From Prorocentrum cordatum (taxonomy: Eukaryota; Sar; Dinophyceae; Prorocentrales; Prorocentraceae), in assembly GCA_963575745.1 (NCBI GenBank), contig CAUYUJ010020749.1:645640-676639 (forward strand): a stretch of DNA of 31,000 nt, written 5' to 3'. Shown here in pieces: positions 16,903 to 26,519 of the stretch (position 1 is its first letter; each line of letters starts with the position of its first letter). Both the position numbers and the translations under genes were made by a program. The notes below the pieces were generated by a model. That model made no database searches, was not told the origin of the DNA, and was given only the letters and a program-made list of their open reading frames with translations.

Positions 16903-17450
16903 CTAAAAACAAACGTGATTACAATGGGGACCCGACCGCAAAAAACCTTCCACAAGAAACCCAACCTTAGGACCCCAGGATCTCCGTCGATTTTGGATGT
17001 GGAAGCGTTACGCTTTCCATGCCAGAACCATGGAAACCCAAGAAGCCCAGGGCACCCTGGAGGCAAGCAGGGTGTTTCTTGGCATGGGTATCCACTGTAT
17101 GCTCTCGTTTCCTCTTCGACCTCAGCTTCGCCCCGCCCCTCTGATAAGGGAGCGTCAGGCGGGCACCGGCTCAGGAGCATCGACCCCGAATCGTCGAGAC
17201 ATCGCCAGTAGATCGGCGACAGGCGCCCGATGGCGAATCCGCACGCCCCTGGGTAGGGAGGGCCATCGGGCCCCCATCCGCGACGCATGGGAAGGGGAGG
17301 TAGTAGGGGGGGCAGGCCGCAGGCCGCTCATGGCGATCGTTTCCTCCTCCACCCCTCGCTGCGGCAAGAAGGTAGGCGACGTTGGAAGCGAAGGAGTGGC
17401 GCGGCTTCCTCGCGCCAGCGCCGCTGGCGCTGTCGGCGCTGAGCGCGATG
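16903..17450. other. Unassigned; a 177-codon minus-strand frame and small inverted repeats
   Basis: A frame from 17288 to 16755 (minus) has mixed composition in its middle (RAYSGYPCQETPCLPPGC), but it crosses the foldback at 16801-16902 and has no motif. GGAAGCGTTACGCTTTCC (about 17000) is a small palindrome. CCATGGAAACCCAAGAA...CAGGG is inverted at 17060-17088. Probably not a gene. Confidence 0.3.
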
Positions 17451-17459
17451 TCATCGCCG

Positions 17460-18130
17460 CAGCAGCGGGCCGCGCCTTCGCATGGGGCTCGAACAGCGGC
17501 CCCGGGCAAAAAAGGGCGCGTCAGCCCCGCGCCAGGAAGAGCTTTCGGCGCCGACCGAGGTGTCGCCGCTGGGCCGACCTGCTGCAATCGGCCGCCGCAG
17601 TCCTCGAGGTCGCATCCATCTCGCCAGGGGAGGCCACGGGAGACTTCCCTGCCTCACTGAGCGAAAACAGCTGGCCCCGCACAGCCCCGGCACTCCTCGC
17701 GCAACAGGTGTGGCCGACCCAGCAGCGGCAGGGGCGGCAGCTGCGTCCTCTAGCAGCTCCAGCTCGACGGCGACCTCGCGGGCGATGGACGGGGCGCGCT
17801 GCTCGGCGAGGTAAGCCAGAGCGAGTGCGCCGCGAGGTCCAGGGGCACCGCGTTCACCTTGGAAGCCACATGCCCCGGCAACTTCGGTAGCGCCACAACT
17901 CTAGCACACCACCGCCGGCACGTCACGCGCCAGGTGGCTGCCGACGACGGGGCGGACCTGAGCGAGGCGATGGGGCACGAAACCGCGCCTGCGCAACTCG
18001 GCGCCGGCGTCGGCGGCCGCGGCGACGACGGCGCCCAAGCAGTCGCCGCGGCGCTCGACGCGCCGACATCTCTCCGCATATCACAGCGAAAAAAAAACGC
18101 GGCAGCAGCCAGCTCGAGGGGCTCGCGGGG
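17460..18130 (-). pseudogene. LINE C-terminal tail (weak)
   Basis: Downstream of RNase H, frames alternate every 40-80 codons. PGHVASKVNAVPL and, in another frame, ALAYLAEQRAPSIAREVAVE (about 17830-17740) have protein-like composition. Dinoflagellate LINEs often carry a Cys-rich tail after RNase H; I do not see clear Cys pairs. The left limit is arbitrary. Confidence 0.3.
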
Positions 18131-18800
18131 CCGGCTCGTTGGCCTTGCTAACGCGGCGCGTGGCGTCGGCCCCTTCCGCGGCAGGCCCCGCTGCAGCGAG
18201 CCGCGCGACAACCCCTTCCACCGCGGCGCTGGAGAAGACGAGCGCCCAGCGCATGTCGAGGGGGGGGGGGGGCCTGCCGTGACTGGCCGCGCTCCTGGCA
18301 GCCTGATCAGCCAGCTCTTTGCCGTGCCAGTGTTTCTATGAGATCTTCCCCGCGGCGATGTGCTCCCATGCCTGGTGCGACAGGCTTTGACGATCGTGGG
18401 CCCGTCGTCGCATGCGCCGCCGAGCTCGTCGATCAACCTCCATGCATCGCGCCGCTGAAGGCACCGGGCGCAGTTGCAGCTGCGCGTCCGCTCCTGGCCG
18501 TGCTCGGCGACGCCGAGGAAGACGAAGCTATTGTCCGCGACTGCAGCGGCGGGCGTGGTGGCCAGCCTGAGCAGCGATATCAACTCGAAGAGCGCGCCGC
18601 CGCTGATGGCCATGAAAGGGCCCATGGAGCATGGCCCAGTCGCCCGCGAGAAACGCGCCGGCGCGCGGCTCGAGGGCAACGGCCGCCCACCCGACGCCGG
18701 CGCACTGTGCGCGCTGCCCTTCGAACGCAGAGCCGTCGAGAAATTCGCCGCCCCAGCGGGCCAGAGTCGCGCCGAGATCTCCGGCAAAAGGTTGGCAATA
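18130..18800 (-). pseudogene. LINE RNase H domain, frameshifted
   Basis: GGEFLDGSAFEGQRAQCAGV then GWAAVALEPRAGAFLAGDW (about 18757-18650) corresponds to the first strand of RNase H, with the catalytic Asp in FLDGS. In the next frame, GGALFELISLLRLATTPAAA then ADNSFVFLGVAEHG (18602-18490) carries the Glu helix and the following strand. DAWRLIDELGGACDDGPTIVK (18448-18385) corresponds to the DLW..I..LL...G.....VKVKAHT part, but the terminal HT motif is lost to a frame change. A stop interrupts GKIS-stop-KHWHGKELADQAA (about 18350-18294), the GNxxAD region. A run of 12 or 13 G at 18259-18272 gives a further likely frameshift site. RNase H degrades the RNA strand during target-primed reverse transcription; this copy is inactive. 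Confidence 0.68.
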
Positions 18801-18835
18801 TAAATAATTCGCTCGCGCGCGGCGGCCCCTGGGGG

Positions 18836-19425
18836 CCCCGGCCGGGAACGCTCCTAGAGGGCCCGAAGCATCCCCAATATGGCCCACGAGGGCTCCGAAT
18901 CGCCGACCGATCGGTCCAAGACGCCCAAGACAGCCTCCAGTCGGCGCCACGCGCCTCCAAGACGCCCAAAGAGGCCTCGAACAAGCGTCTCGAGAGGGCA
19001 CCCATAACAAGCAAACGTCACCGATTCCATTAGGAAAACGCATTTGTTTCGCATGTGCGACGTTTCTCGTCTCTTCGGCTTCCCAACGCTCCAACGCGGC
19101 CCAAGAAGCCCCCAGGACCGCCTCAAGACGGCCCAAGACGGCCTCTGGACACCCCCAGAGGCACCCAAGATGGCCCAGAGGAGGCCCCAAGAAGGAGGCC
19201 CAAGACGGGGACCAGGAACCGACGAGTCCAGCCCTCAGCCCCAAGAGGGTCCGAAGAGGCACCCCAGAAGGCCCCGGGTGGCCCCCGATGCGCCCCCGCG
19301 GCGCCCCAAGACGCCCCAACACGGCACCCGAGAGGCTTCGAAACTGCCTCTCGGAGGCCCCCAAGAGGCCCCAATGCGGCCCCCAAGCGGCGAGGCCATT
19401 CGTGGCCGGAGGAGTGAGCGAAACG
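18836..19425 (+). repeat. Dispersed CCCAAGAGG-periodic repeat, copy 2, inside the LINE
   Basis: Same orientation and landmarks as copy 1 (14360-14880): GAATCGCCGACCGATCGGTCCAA at 18897, CGACGTTTCTCGTCTCTTCGG before CGCTCCAACGCGGCCCAAGA at 19059-19100, periodic CCCAAGA/GGCCCCAAG on both sides. It separates the LINE post-RT segment from RNase H, so it probably inserted into the LINE. Copy 1 is not in a LINE context, which supports mobility or dispersal. The exact insertion joints are blurred by the periodic ends. Confidence 0.65.
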
Positions 19426-19429
19426 AGAA

Positions 19430-19906
19430 AATCTCGCCTGACAGCAGATGCCCGCGGCGCCGCCCGTGCCATCAAAGCTCTGGGCGCCCAGGCGGGAACG
19501 CCAGCCCTCGCGGCGTCGGCCAGAGACAGCTCCAGGAGGCAGCGCACCTCGCACAGGTCGGCACGGCTGAAGAGGACGTCGGGCTGCCGTGGGCGAACGA
19601 ACCCACCATGCCAGACAGCGCAACCCCCATGGCGACGAGGGAAGTCCCAGACAAGCCGCGCAGGAGGCGCTCGTTGGAGGACGCAGGAACAGCATCGCAC
19701 TTGCGCTGCTGCGGCCACTGGGCGCCCGCGATGACGGAGGACAGGCGCCCGCGCCCCTGCGCCGCGAGCCCGATGGCGGCGCCAATCTCGAAGTCGACGT
19801 CGGCAGCGCCGGCGACGGGTGCAGCGCGGGCGCCAGCAGGCGCGCGGCGTGGGGCGCGCCCAGCAGGAGGAAGCACACGATGCCCATGCACTCCGCGCCG
19901 AGCCAC
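19430..19906 (-). pseudogene. LINE post-RT segment with Cys-rich motif remnant
   Basis: DFEIGAAIGLAAQGRGRLSS then VIAGAQWPQQRKCDAV (about 19790-19710), and in another frame RQPDVLFSRADLCEVR then CLLELSLADAARAGVPAW (about 19590-19490), fit the segment after RT that usually carries C-x2-C...T/L-x-H-R-x-W-x-C. Here the first Cys pair and the His are altered. At least two frame changes are needed. The region ends where the dispersed repeat begins. Confidence 0.5.
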
Positions 19907-20557
19907 TACACCGCTGTTGGCGAGCCGGATGGTCGACTGGAGGGCGCTGCCGTCGGCCAGGTGCTGCAGCCCTCTACGCTTGCCGACGTGGCGCCACTGC
20001 TAAGCCTCGACAGCGCCCCAAAGTGACCTCTTGACAGCCCGGGGCGACAGTTCGAACATCTGCCGCAGACGGCCCCGCTGCAGACGGCCCAGTTGACGCG
20101 CGCAGAGGTCGCGCGCGCAGCGGAGAGGGGGCCCCGTGGCAGCGCGGACATGATGGGCAGCGCCGTGGCCCTGCAGACCTGGCCGAGGAAGGACGTCAGC
20201 GCCATCGCGGGCGCGCGCGAGCGGCCGGCAACGCGCGGGGAAGCCGCTGCGTAGATGACGGTGCGCAGTGCGCCGAGCTCGGAGGCGGCGCAGACGTTGA
20301 CCGCGACGCCGTTGGCGATGCTGGGCACGAGGCCTGATCGCGAAACTTTGCGAGCGGCGAGCTTGCGCCCAGCCCCGCGCTTGAAGATGTGAGCTCGTCG
20401 CAAGCGTAGACAAGCGCGCAGCCACGTCGCCCCCGACCTTCGGCGCGACGCGTTTGCCGCGGGAGAAATCGACGCCGCGGTTGCGCCCTCCGCGCGCGGC
20501 GCGAAGCCCCAAACTGCGATTCAGGCGGTCCTGAAGAGCAAGCCTCGCCTCGGGCAC
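19906..20557 (-). pseudogene. LINE RT C-terminal (thumb) region, frameshifted
   Basis: GGRNRGVDFSRGKRVAPKV (about 20490) corresponds to the conserved NLGVD motif after the RT palm. In the other frame, SRSGLVPSIANGVAVNVCAA then SELGALRTVIYAAAS (20345-20245) matches the G-(YG/NG)-x-V-x-G-x-S-D-x-E-L-x-x-L-R segment that follows it in dinoflagellate-type LINEs. The two frames overlap, with the switch near 20380-20340. The order relative to the RT block upstream is as expected. Confidence 0.62.
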
Positions 20558-20586
20558 GCTGGAGATGGCCCGAGACGTCTAGACCG

Positions 20587-21285
20587 CTACATAAAGGTTG
20601 ACCGATAGCAGGAGGTGCTTGAGCTGGTGGGCCACCTCCGCGACCCCGCGGGATATTCGAACCATGCCGCCGACGCGGTGCAACGCGGGGTAGTCGACCG
20701 CCGCCGGGATGGAAACAGACCTGCAGCGCGAGACCAACTCGTCGATGGGGCTTCAGGGACGCCAGCATGGGGGGGCACGCGGCGAAACCGTCGCCGGGTA
20801 ACGTTGGCAGCCGCGCGCAGGCGGCGTCGGAAGTAGCGCGCCCACTCGAGGGTCCTGGGGGCGCAGAGCAAGTCGACCTGAAGCGGCTGCCGCAACCGGA
20901 AGCCCGTGGCGAAGGCCGCTTCGAGCAGCCAGCGGCGGCGCACCTGCTCGATGGCCTTAAGCACTTCGAGGAGCACGGCGGAGGAAACCCACGCGCTGCT
21001 GCCCCCCTGACCGTTTGCCGCGCAGCGCGGCCCACTCGCCGACTGCAGCCCGATGCTGCGCAGCGAGCTCGCAGCTGCACCCAGCGGTGGCCCGCCAATA
21101 GGGCCCGGCTTTTTCCGCTCCCATTTTCGGCCGCTGTCTCGTCGAAGTCTAGTTCGAACTCTGGCGAGGACCGCGATGGCGGCGATGGGGCGCTCGCCGC
21201 TGGTGCTCTTCATAATGAAGCAGATCGCTTTGTGGAGGCTGGGCCACGGCGCATCCCACTCGACTGCCTCGTTGACGCCAAACAC
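20587..21285 (-). pseudogene. LINE reverse transcriptase core, inactive
   Basis: LHKAICFIMKSTSGERPIAA (from about 21234) is the early RT motif (K..GxRPI). About 75 residues later LLEVLKAIEQVRRRWLLEAA (about 20973) sits where the palm motif D-x-E-K-A-F-D-x-V should be, so the catalytic Asp residues are lost. TGFRLRQPLQVDLLCAPRTLE continues the next helix and strand. The YxDD-type motif cannot be found. After about 20790 the matching frame changes (LHRVGGMVRISRGVAEVAHQ, about 20670). RT copies the RNA onto nicked genomic DNA in an active element; this copy cannot. Confidence 0.7.
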
Positions 21286-21301
21286 AACTCCCCACGCATG
21301 A

Positions 21302-22159
21302 TCACGCAGCCAATCCTGCTAGCGAGGGCGGAGAGCGCGGAAGGAAGTGCCAGCGGTGGCCTTGAAACTTGAACGCGCGCAGGGTGGCGCGCAGTCGAGG
21401 CGCGGTGGGGCGAGGAGGCCGTTGCCCAGTAATTGCTCGGCCACTGGTGCTTGAGCTGCTCGTTGCGCGCGCGCCGCCACTTGCCCCCATCGACCTCGAG
21501 CTGCGTCGCCTCCTGGCCCAGGTCCGCAGGGGGGGTCTCTGCGACGGCGTCGTCGCCCCTCGGTCCCCGTGGCTGCCGTTGTAGAGGTCGGCGCAGCTGG
21601 AGCTGCCGCCCATGCCGATGGGCACTTTGGATATCGCGCGCCAGCTACCGCCTCCCATCCCAGCCTGCTCCGAGACCGAATGCGTGAACCTGGCGCGCCG
21701 CCCCCCCATGTCGCGATCTGCCGACTCGGCGGCGTCGGCGCGGCAGCGCTGAGCGAGGGCGGCGACCGCGCGAAAGTCGGGGCTGCTCAGGCACGTGCTG
21801 CTCACGAACTGCCATAGATGGTTCGCGAGTCTCTTCGCCTCGCCTGGCTCGGGCACCAGGTGAACGACGGGGGCCGCGACCATGGTCGAACAGGCCAGGC
21901 GACGCGCGGCGCCGAGACGCTCACGCACACGGCTGATGTCCGCGAGCGAGCACAAACAACTGGCGAGGCGTCGCAGCCTCGTGGCCCCCACGGAAACACT
22001 GAGACACCCGGAAGGGAATTGGCGAAATCGGCGCCTGCAAAGGGGGCGGGCTCGCCCCTGTGCGCCTGCGCTTCTGGCCGCCGGCCTGGAAGATGTCGAC
22101 GGGCACCTCTTCGTTCTCTCTGTTGGCGCCGACGGCCTGGGCGCGCCCATGCACCGCAA
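21302..22159 (-). pseudogene. LINE pre-RT region
   Basis: A 285-codon frame includes EPGEAKRLANHLWQFVSS (about 21855-21800), MGGRRARFTHSVSEQAGMGG, and near the end LRATLRAFKFQGHRWHFLPR (about 21395). The last piece fits the motif before RT (A-x-x-F-K-x-x-T...W-H-P-R). A second frame overlaps (GGKWRRARNEQLKHQWPSN) and probably holds part of the original reading. The frame stops at 21302, and the RT core resumes in a different frame at 21285, so a frameshift lies between. Confidence 0.5.
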
Positions 22160-22900
22160 TGCGCCGCGCTGGGGCCGAAGAGCGGGGCGCTGCGATAGAT
22201 TGCCAGGCAGAGCCCCCGCCCCAGGGGGCCGCTGCGATTTCGACGCGGTAAAATGTCCATCGCGTTGCCTTCCTCAAGCTGGACCGCAAGGAAACATCAT
22301 GGAACGCCCGCGCGTCATCGAATGGCCGCGCGCCGCCGGCCCCTGCCATTGAATCGCGCCGCGCCCGCCGCGGAGGCGCGATCCGCGCGGCCCCCGAGCC
22401 AGGCCGCCGCGCGACCGCCATGGAACTCATCGCCGCCATGACGTTCCGCGGCCGTTGGGCATAGCGCCCGCGCGCTGCTCGCAGCGCGCAGCCGTCAAAA
22501 TGCCAGCGGAATCGGCGCGCGCGCGGCCTACGATGCGCCGCGCGCTGTCCTGGCCGCGCGGCCGATGGCTTGCGCGGGAGAGACACCTCCAAACCTGATC
22601 CACGATGGGACGCGCCGGCGCGGGACCGACGGACCACGAGGAAGAGCCACTTTGGAGACCGCGCATGGGGAAGAAACGCTCGAGCACGAGCGCAGCGCGG
22701 GGAATTGGCGGGGCGCCGGAGGCCGTGGGATCTCGCGCCCGCGCTAGTCGAGCAAACTCCGCTCCGTGGGAGCGGCGCCCGCAAAACCCACCGCGGGCGC
22801 GGGGGTCGCCGGCGCTGCCGCCGCCGCGTCGAGGGCCCGCTACGCCCCCATGGGGGCCGCGGCGCGCGGCTGCGCTCGAGGCGGAGAAGAAGGGCCCAGC
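22160..22900 (-). other. Probable LINE linker, not resolved
   Basis: Very GC-rich. Frames on both strands are open for 140-290 codons, all Arg/Ala/Pro-rich. A segment PVDIFQAGGQKRRRTGAS (about 22110, minus) has mild protein character. I cannot place it. The LINE sequence between endonuclease and RT should lie here and in 24070-24330. Confidence 0.3.
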
Positions 22901-23179
22901 GGCAAACGTCGGCATCGAAGCCTCAACGGCCGCGGGCGTGGCGGCGCAGTCGCGAGCCCGCCGCGCGAGGCAGCGCAGCCCGCCGCGAGAGCATCCTCTC
23001 CGAACGAACGGGGGTCCCCGGGAGAGCCCCTGGCCCCCTCCCCGACCCCCCCGCCGCCCGTCCACGGCGCCTTCCCCCCTCCGTTCGGCCGCGATTTCGG
23101 GCGCATGTTTGGCCCCGATTACGCAGACTTGTTCGGCCCCCCTTCCGCGGAGGCGCCCTTTTTTAACCGCGATTTAAAC

Positions 23180-23365
23180 TGATAGCGAAAAATCGCGTTC
23201 AAAATCGTCGGTGTTTTCGCGGGGCCCCACGAAGGGGCGCGGAATCGCGGCCGGAAATCGCCGGCAAAATTGCACCCGAAATCGCAAACAAAAATCATAT
23301 CCGAAATCGCTGGCGAAATCGCAGCCGAAATCGCGGGCGCAGAATCGCGGGCCCGCCCGCGCGCT
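23180..23365. repeat. AAATCGC degenerate 11-12-bp array
   Basis: (C)CGAAATCGC(N)GC units: GAAAAATCGCG, GGAAATCGCCGGC, CCGAAATCGCAAAC, CCGAAATCGCTGGC, GAAATCGCAGCC, GAAATCGCGGGC and others, roughly a dozen with drift. The ISAAISPAISD-type frames are its translation. Confidence 0.8.
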
Positions 23366-24069
23366 GGCGCGCCAAGCAGGCGCGCCCGCGCAGCATCAGC
23401 GACGGCAGAGAAAAACGAAGAGGGGGCGGCGGCGGCAGCGGCAGGGCCTGCAGCAGCAGCGGGACGAGGACAGAAGAGGAAGCAGCAGCAGTAGAGGAGG
23501 AGACAAGGAGGTGTCGACATGGGCCCGCCGATTCGTCGCGCGCCTCGCAGCGCACTCGACGTCGGGGGAAACTCGCCCGCCCGGCGGGCCAGGGGCGCGC
23601 GGAGATCTCCGGCGACTGCCTCGCGACATTTCCACCTTGCGCGCGACGGGCGGCCCCGCGGGGGCCAGGGCGCAAAGCGCCCCGGCCAGGACGGGCCAGA
23701 TATGGTTTTCCTCCTGGGCGTGGCTTTGGCGCGCCCCAAAGCGATCCCAAAAGTCCAAGGCGCCCAAGACGCCCCAAGAGGTCTCCGAGTCGTTTCGTCG
23801 ATCGATCGGCCCGCGACGCCCGCGGCGGCTTCCAGACGGCCCTCGGCGCGCGCGAGACGCCCGAAGAGGCCGCCGCGAGCTGAAACCAAACCCGAAAAAG
23901 CTGTTCTAATCGTAAATGAAAATGGCAGCAGAAAGACGAGGCGGAAAAAGACCAGGGGCGACGCCAATCAAATGACGCGCGGAGCCAGAATTACGCGCAA
24001 AGGGCACGCCGAACGCCCAACATCGGAGAAGGTCGGCGACGCAACAACTTCTGAACAAAGAAAAAACGA
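23366..24069. other. Non-LINE block inside the LINE interval
   Basis: It contains a GGCGGC/GCAGCAG tract (23425-23495), then a CCCAAGACGCCCCAAGAGG stretch (23745-23790) that resembles the periodic parts of the dispersed repeat at 14.4 and 18.9 kb, with TCGATCGATCGGCC in place of the core. A lower-GC segment at 23890-24090 follows. No gene seen. Confidence 0.45.
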
Positions 24070-24329
24070 TCAATTGAGAAATCTAATACTTGTTGCCTCG
24101 GGATGAACACACGCACACAATATCGCTGCACCCGTCCGCTCGGGGGGCGCGCAGCTGCGTGAGAAAGCGGAGCTGCGCGCGGATTGCAGAGGCGCCAACT
24201 TGGGGAACGTCGACTGGGGCCCCTGCGACAGCTGGTGGAGCAGGCGCACGCTCGCGGGGCGGCAGGTGCAGAAGCGCGCTGACATATGTAGCAGCCTGAT
24301 CCTGGCCCAGCCTGCGATCGCTAGACCGA

Positions 24330-25017
24330 CGAGCCAGCGGGTCGCGCCCGAGGGGTCACGCGCGGCGCCGCGACAGTGGACATCCACGAGAGCTGCTTTG
24401 TCGCCTCTACCGCGAGCACCACTGGCCGACGAGGGCATGCAATTAAATCGGCAAGGACATGTATCCCAGACACCACGAGGGGCGACGCCACCTTGAACAT
24501 GTCGATGGCACGGCCCAGCTGAGAGCAAGTGGCCTGCAAGGTTGAGGGGATGGAACCCTCCGGGAAGAACTCCATGACGCCGCTGGCTAAGATCTCAACC
24601 TTGGTGGCGCTGAAATCGTCGCCGATGGCGACGGCGGACCGCGCTCGCGCGCCCGCGCGACGCGCGAGCGCGGCGCCGAGTAGTTGGCGGAAGTCATGCC
24701 GACGCCAGATTAAAACAGAACATACACACTCGCACTGAGAACTCCCCCACGACTCCAAAATTATGCAGAGGCGGGGCGCGCCCCTGGCGCACCACCTGGG
24801 GCTTGCTGCCCCCCGCGTCGCCCAGCGAGCGGGCGACCGCGAGCCCATCGGCAGTTCGCGCGCACGCAGGAAGGCCGCCAGCGGGCAACCCGTCAGCGGC
24901 CGACGGAATAGCAGCCGCCGCGCGCGCCACCCAACCTGGCACACCGACAGTGCGGCAATCGACGCGGCGGGTCTCCACAAGCAGCAACGCGTCGCCCTTG
25001 GCTAGGAAGCTGCCCAC
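24330..25017 (-). pseudogene. LINE AP-endonuclease domain, frameshifted
   Basis: AKGDALLLVETRRVDCRTVG (about 25002) fits the strand ending in the catalytic Glu of apurinic-endonuclease-like domains (usually QETR or QEHH). After a frame change, SAVAIGDDFSATKVEILASG (from about 24635) has the GDFN motif disturbed to GDDFS. TCSQLGRAIDMFKVASPLVV (about 24530) matches C...G..ID(Y/M)F-V-V-S, and CPRRPVVLAVEATK (about 24437) stands where the final His-x-P-V should be. The order and spacing are those of LINE endonucleases, which nick the target DNA. Altered catalytic positions and frame changes mean it is dead. Confidence 0.66.
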
Positions 25018-25062
25018 CGCTTAGCAGCTGTCGACGTTGGAAAAAGCATTCCTGCCGAACTC

Positions 25063-26087
25063 CTAAACGGCCGCGGCCCACTGCTCGCTGGCCATAGCGG
25101 AGCCGGTGGAGTCAGCGGGCACCTCGACATCATCATCGTCGTCGGCGGCCTCGCCAAAGCCAGGAGCCTTGGCTGCGTCCGAGGCCGCGGCGGCGGCAGG
25201 AGAAGCGGGCGCAGGCGGCGGCGTGGACGGCCCCGCCAGCAAGCCCTGCAGCTTCAGGAGCGCGGTGACCACCCCGCTGTCGGAGGCGACAGTGGGCATG
25301 CCGGGCATGGCGGCCTCGAGCCCTTAGGCCACAGCCTTGAACGGAGCGACTTGCTCGAGATGGGCGGTTCGCCCTAAGCCGCCGCGCGCAACCGAGGCAT
25401 CGAGCCACTCAGCAGCGGACTCGGTGGCATCTGCAACCGCGGCGTCGGCTGCCTGCTTTGCCCTTACGACCAGCACGTCCATCTGCAACTGGCACTTGTC
25501 GACCAACAGCTTGGTCCCGCACGGCGCGGTGAAAGCATGGTGACGGCGACCTGCTTCCGCTCGAAGTCGTCCTTGGCGCGCTGCAAATTGAGGCCAGCGT
25601 CATCAGCGACCACCTGGGCCGACTTGACCACCTTGCTCTGGCAACCCAAAAATATCGTGCTTGTCGGCAACCGAGAAACCCTTGGCGAGGTCGGTGAACG
25701 TGGTCTCTTCGACCGTGAGGACGTGTGCGCGCGCCGCCCCGTTGAACACGGACCTCTTGCGCGGCTGAAGCGCAGGCCTGGGCAGGCTTGCGACGCAGCC
25801 CTCCAGGGACGCGTGCAAGTGGGCGGATGGACGACTTGGCCAGCACGCGGCGCAGGAGGATCACGATGACGGAGGATGCAGTCTCCCTTCGCGCAACCAC
25901 AGCTGCCCCTGCACAGGCGCGCGTCACACGAGTTCCACCAGGGCTGACCAGCCTTGTTGATGCAGAACTTGCAGAGCCACTGTCGCGTATCCCGCCCGCG
26001 CCCGCCTGTCTGCCATCCAACAGTGGCCGCACCAGCTAACGCATGGGCGCCATCGCGAGCAGCTCGCGACGAAACTGAGCACGACAA
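25063..26087 (-). pseudogene. LINE N-terminal gag-like region with Cys cluster
   Basis: QWLCKFCINKAGQPWWNSC, then LCRGSC and CAKGDC (25982-25890), is a W-x-C-x2-C...C...C cluster like the zinc-finger-like start I associate with dinoflagellate LINE polyproteins. Downstream, in alternating frames, come KSAQVVADDAGLNLQRAKDD (about 25640), MVDKCQLQMDVLVVRAKQAA (from 25506) and an Ala/Pro-rich, then acidic stretch (GFGEAADDDDDVEVPADS, about 25150). The helical, heptad-like middle suggests coiled coil. Stops separate the pieces (25324, 25063). The exact start is unknown; the first codons before the Cys cluster have no special signal. Confidence 0.55.
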
Positions 26088-26254
26088 CGGTCACCCAAGA
26101 TATTGCGCAGTAGACTTCACTCCCCTCTGGAGCTCTTGGCCCCAGCAGCGCGCAACTCGACTGGGGTTTCCTGAAACGGAAGCTGTCCTCGGACTACAAG
26201 TATCCAGGCCCAGTCCGACGGACAAAGGCATCTCGAGCCAAAGCGGCTGAGAAG

Positions 26255-26519
26255 AATGTGCAAACATAGGAGGAGGAGGAGGGAAAGGAAAGGGGCAGGA
26301 GGATGAGATATGGAGAGGGAGGAGGAAAGAGAGGAGGAGAAGTAGGAGGGAATGAGGACGAGTGATGAGACATGTGAGGACGAGGCGGGGGGGGAATGAT
26401 CCAGAAGGGAAGGCGGAGGCATCGAGGGAGAAGAGAACAAGGAGGATCCATGGGAAAGGGAAAACGGAGCGTCGAGGAAGAGAGGGACGGAGGGTTGGAG
26501 GAAGGGAGGATGGAGGCTC
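26255..26519 (-). other. Pyrimidine-rich probable intron
   Basis: GA-rich on the plus strand and CT-rich on the minus strand. It ends on the minus strand in TTTGCACATTCTTCTCAG (AG at about 26249-26250), a strong acceptor. A frame after it reads AALARDAFVRRTGPGYL and stops, but the phase to the EF-hand exon upstream is not settled. At the upstream end there is no GT near 26520; CTACCAG|GAGCC would be a GA donor, a non-canonical type reported for dinoflagellates. Confidence 0.35.

Larger units (their letters stand above)
17460..26087 (-). mobile_element. Decayed LINE (non-LTR retrotransposon) with nested insertions
   Basis: Read on the minus strand, pieces of one LINE appear in the standard order: Cys-rich/gag-like N-terminus (26087-25063), AP-endonuclease (25017-24330), reverse transcriptase (about 22159-19906), Cys-rich post-RT segment (19906-19430), RNase H (18790-18130) and a tail to about 17460. 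Matching needs a change of frame every 100-300 codons, and in-frame stops are present, so it cannot make a working polyprotein. Two blocks that do not fit lie inside: 22900-24070, which includes an AAATCGC repeat, and 18836-19425, the dispersed CCCAAGAGG repeat. Identification rests on remembered family patterns, not a database search. The 5' and 3' ends, poly(A) tail and target duplication were not found. The pieces could come from more than one copy, but order and strand favour one. Confidence 0.72.

Noticed and set aside
15869-16970. Plus-strand ORFs of 247 and 286 codons
   Set aside because: They run through inverted-repeat elements and change composition with each repeat; no motif.
22565-23182. 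Arg/Ala/Pro-rich plus-strand ORFs
   Set aside because: All three plus frames are open because of extreme GC; no boundaries or motifs.
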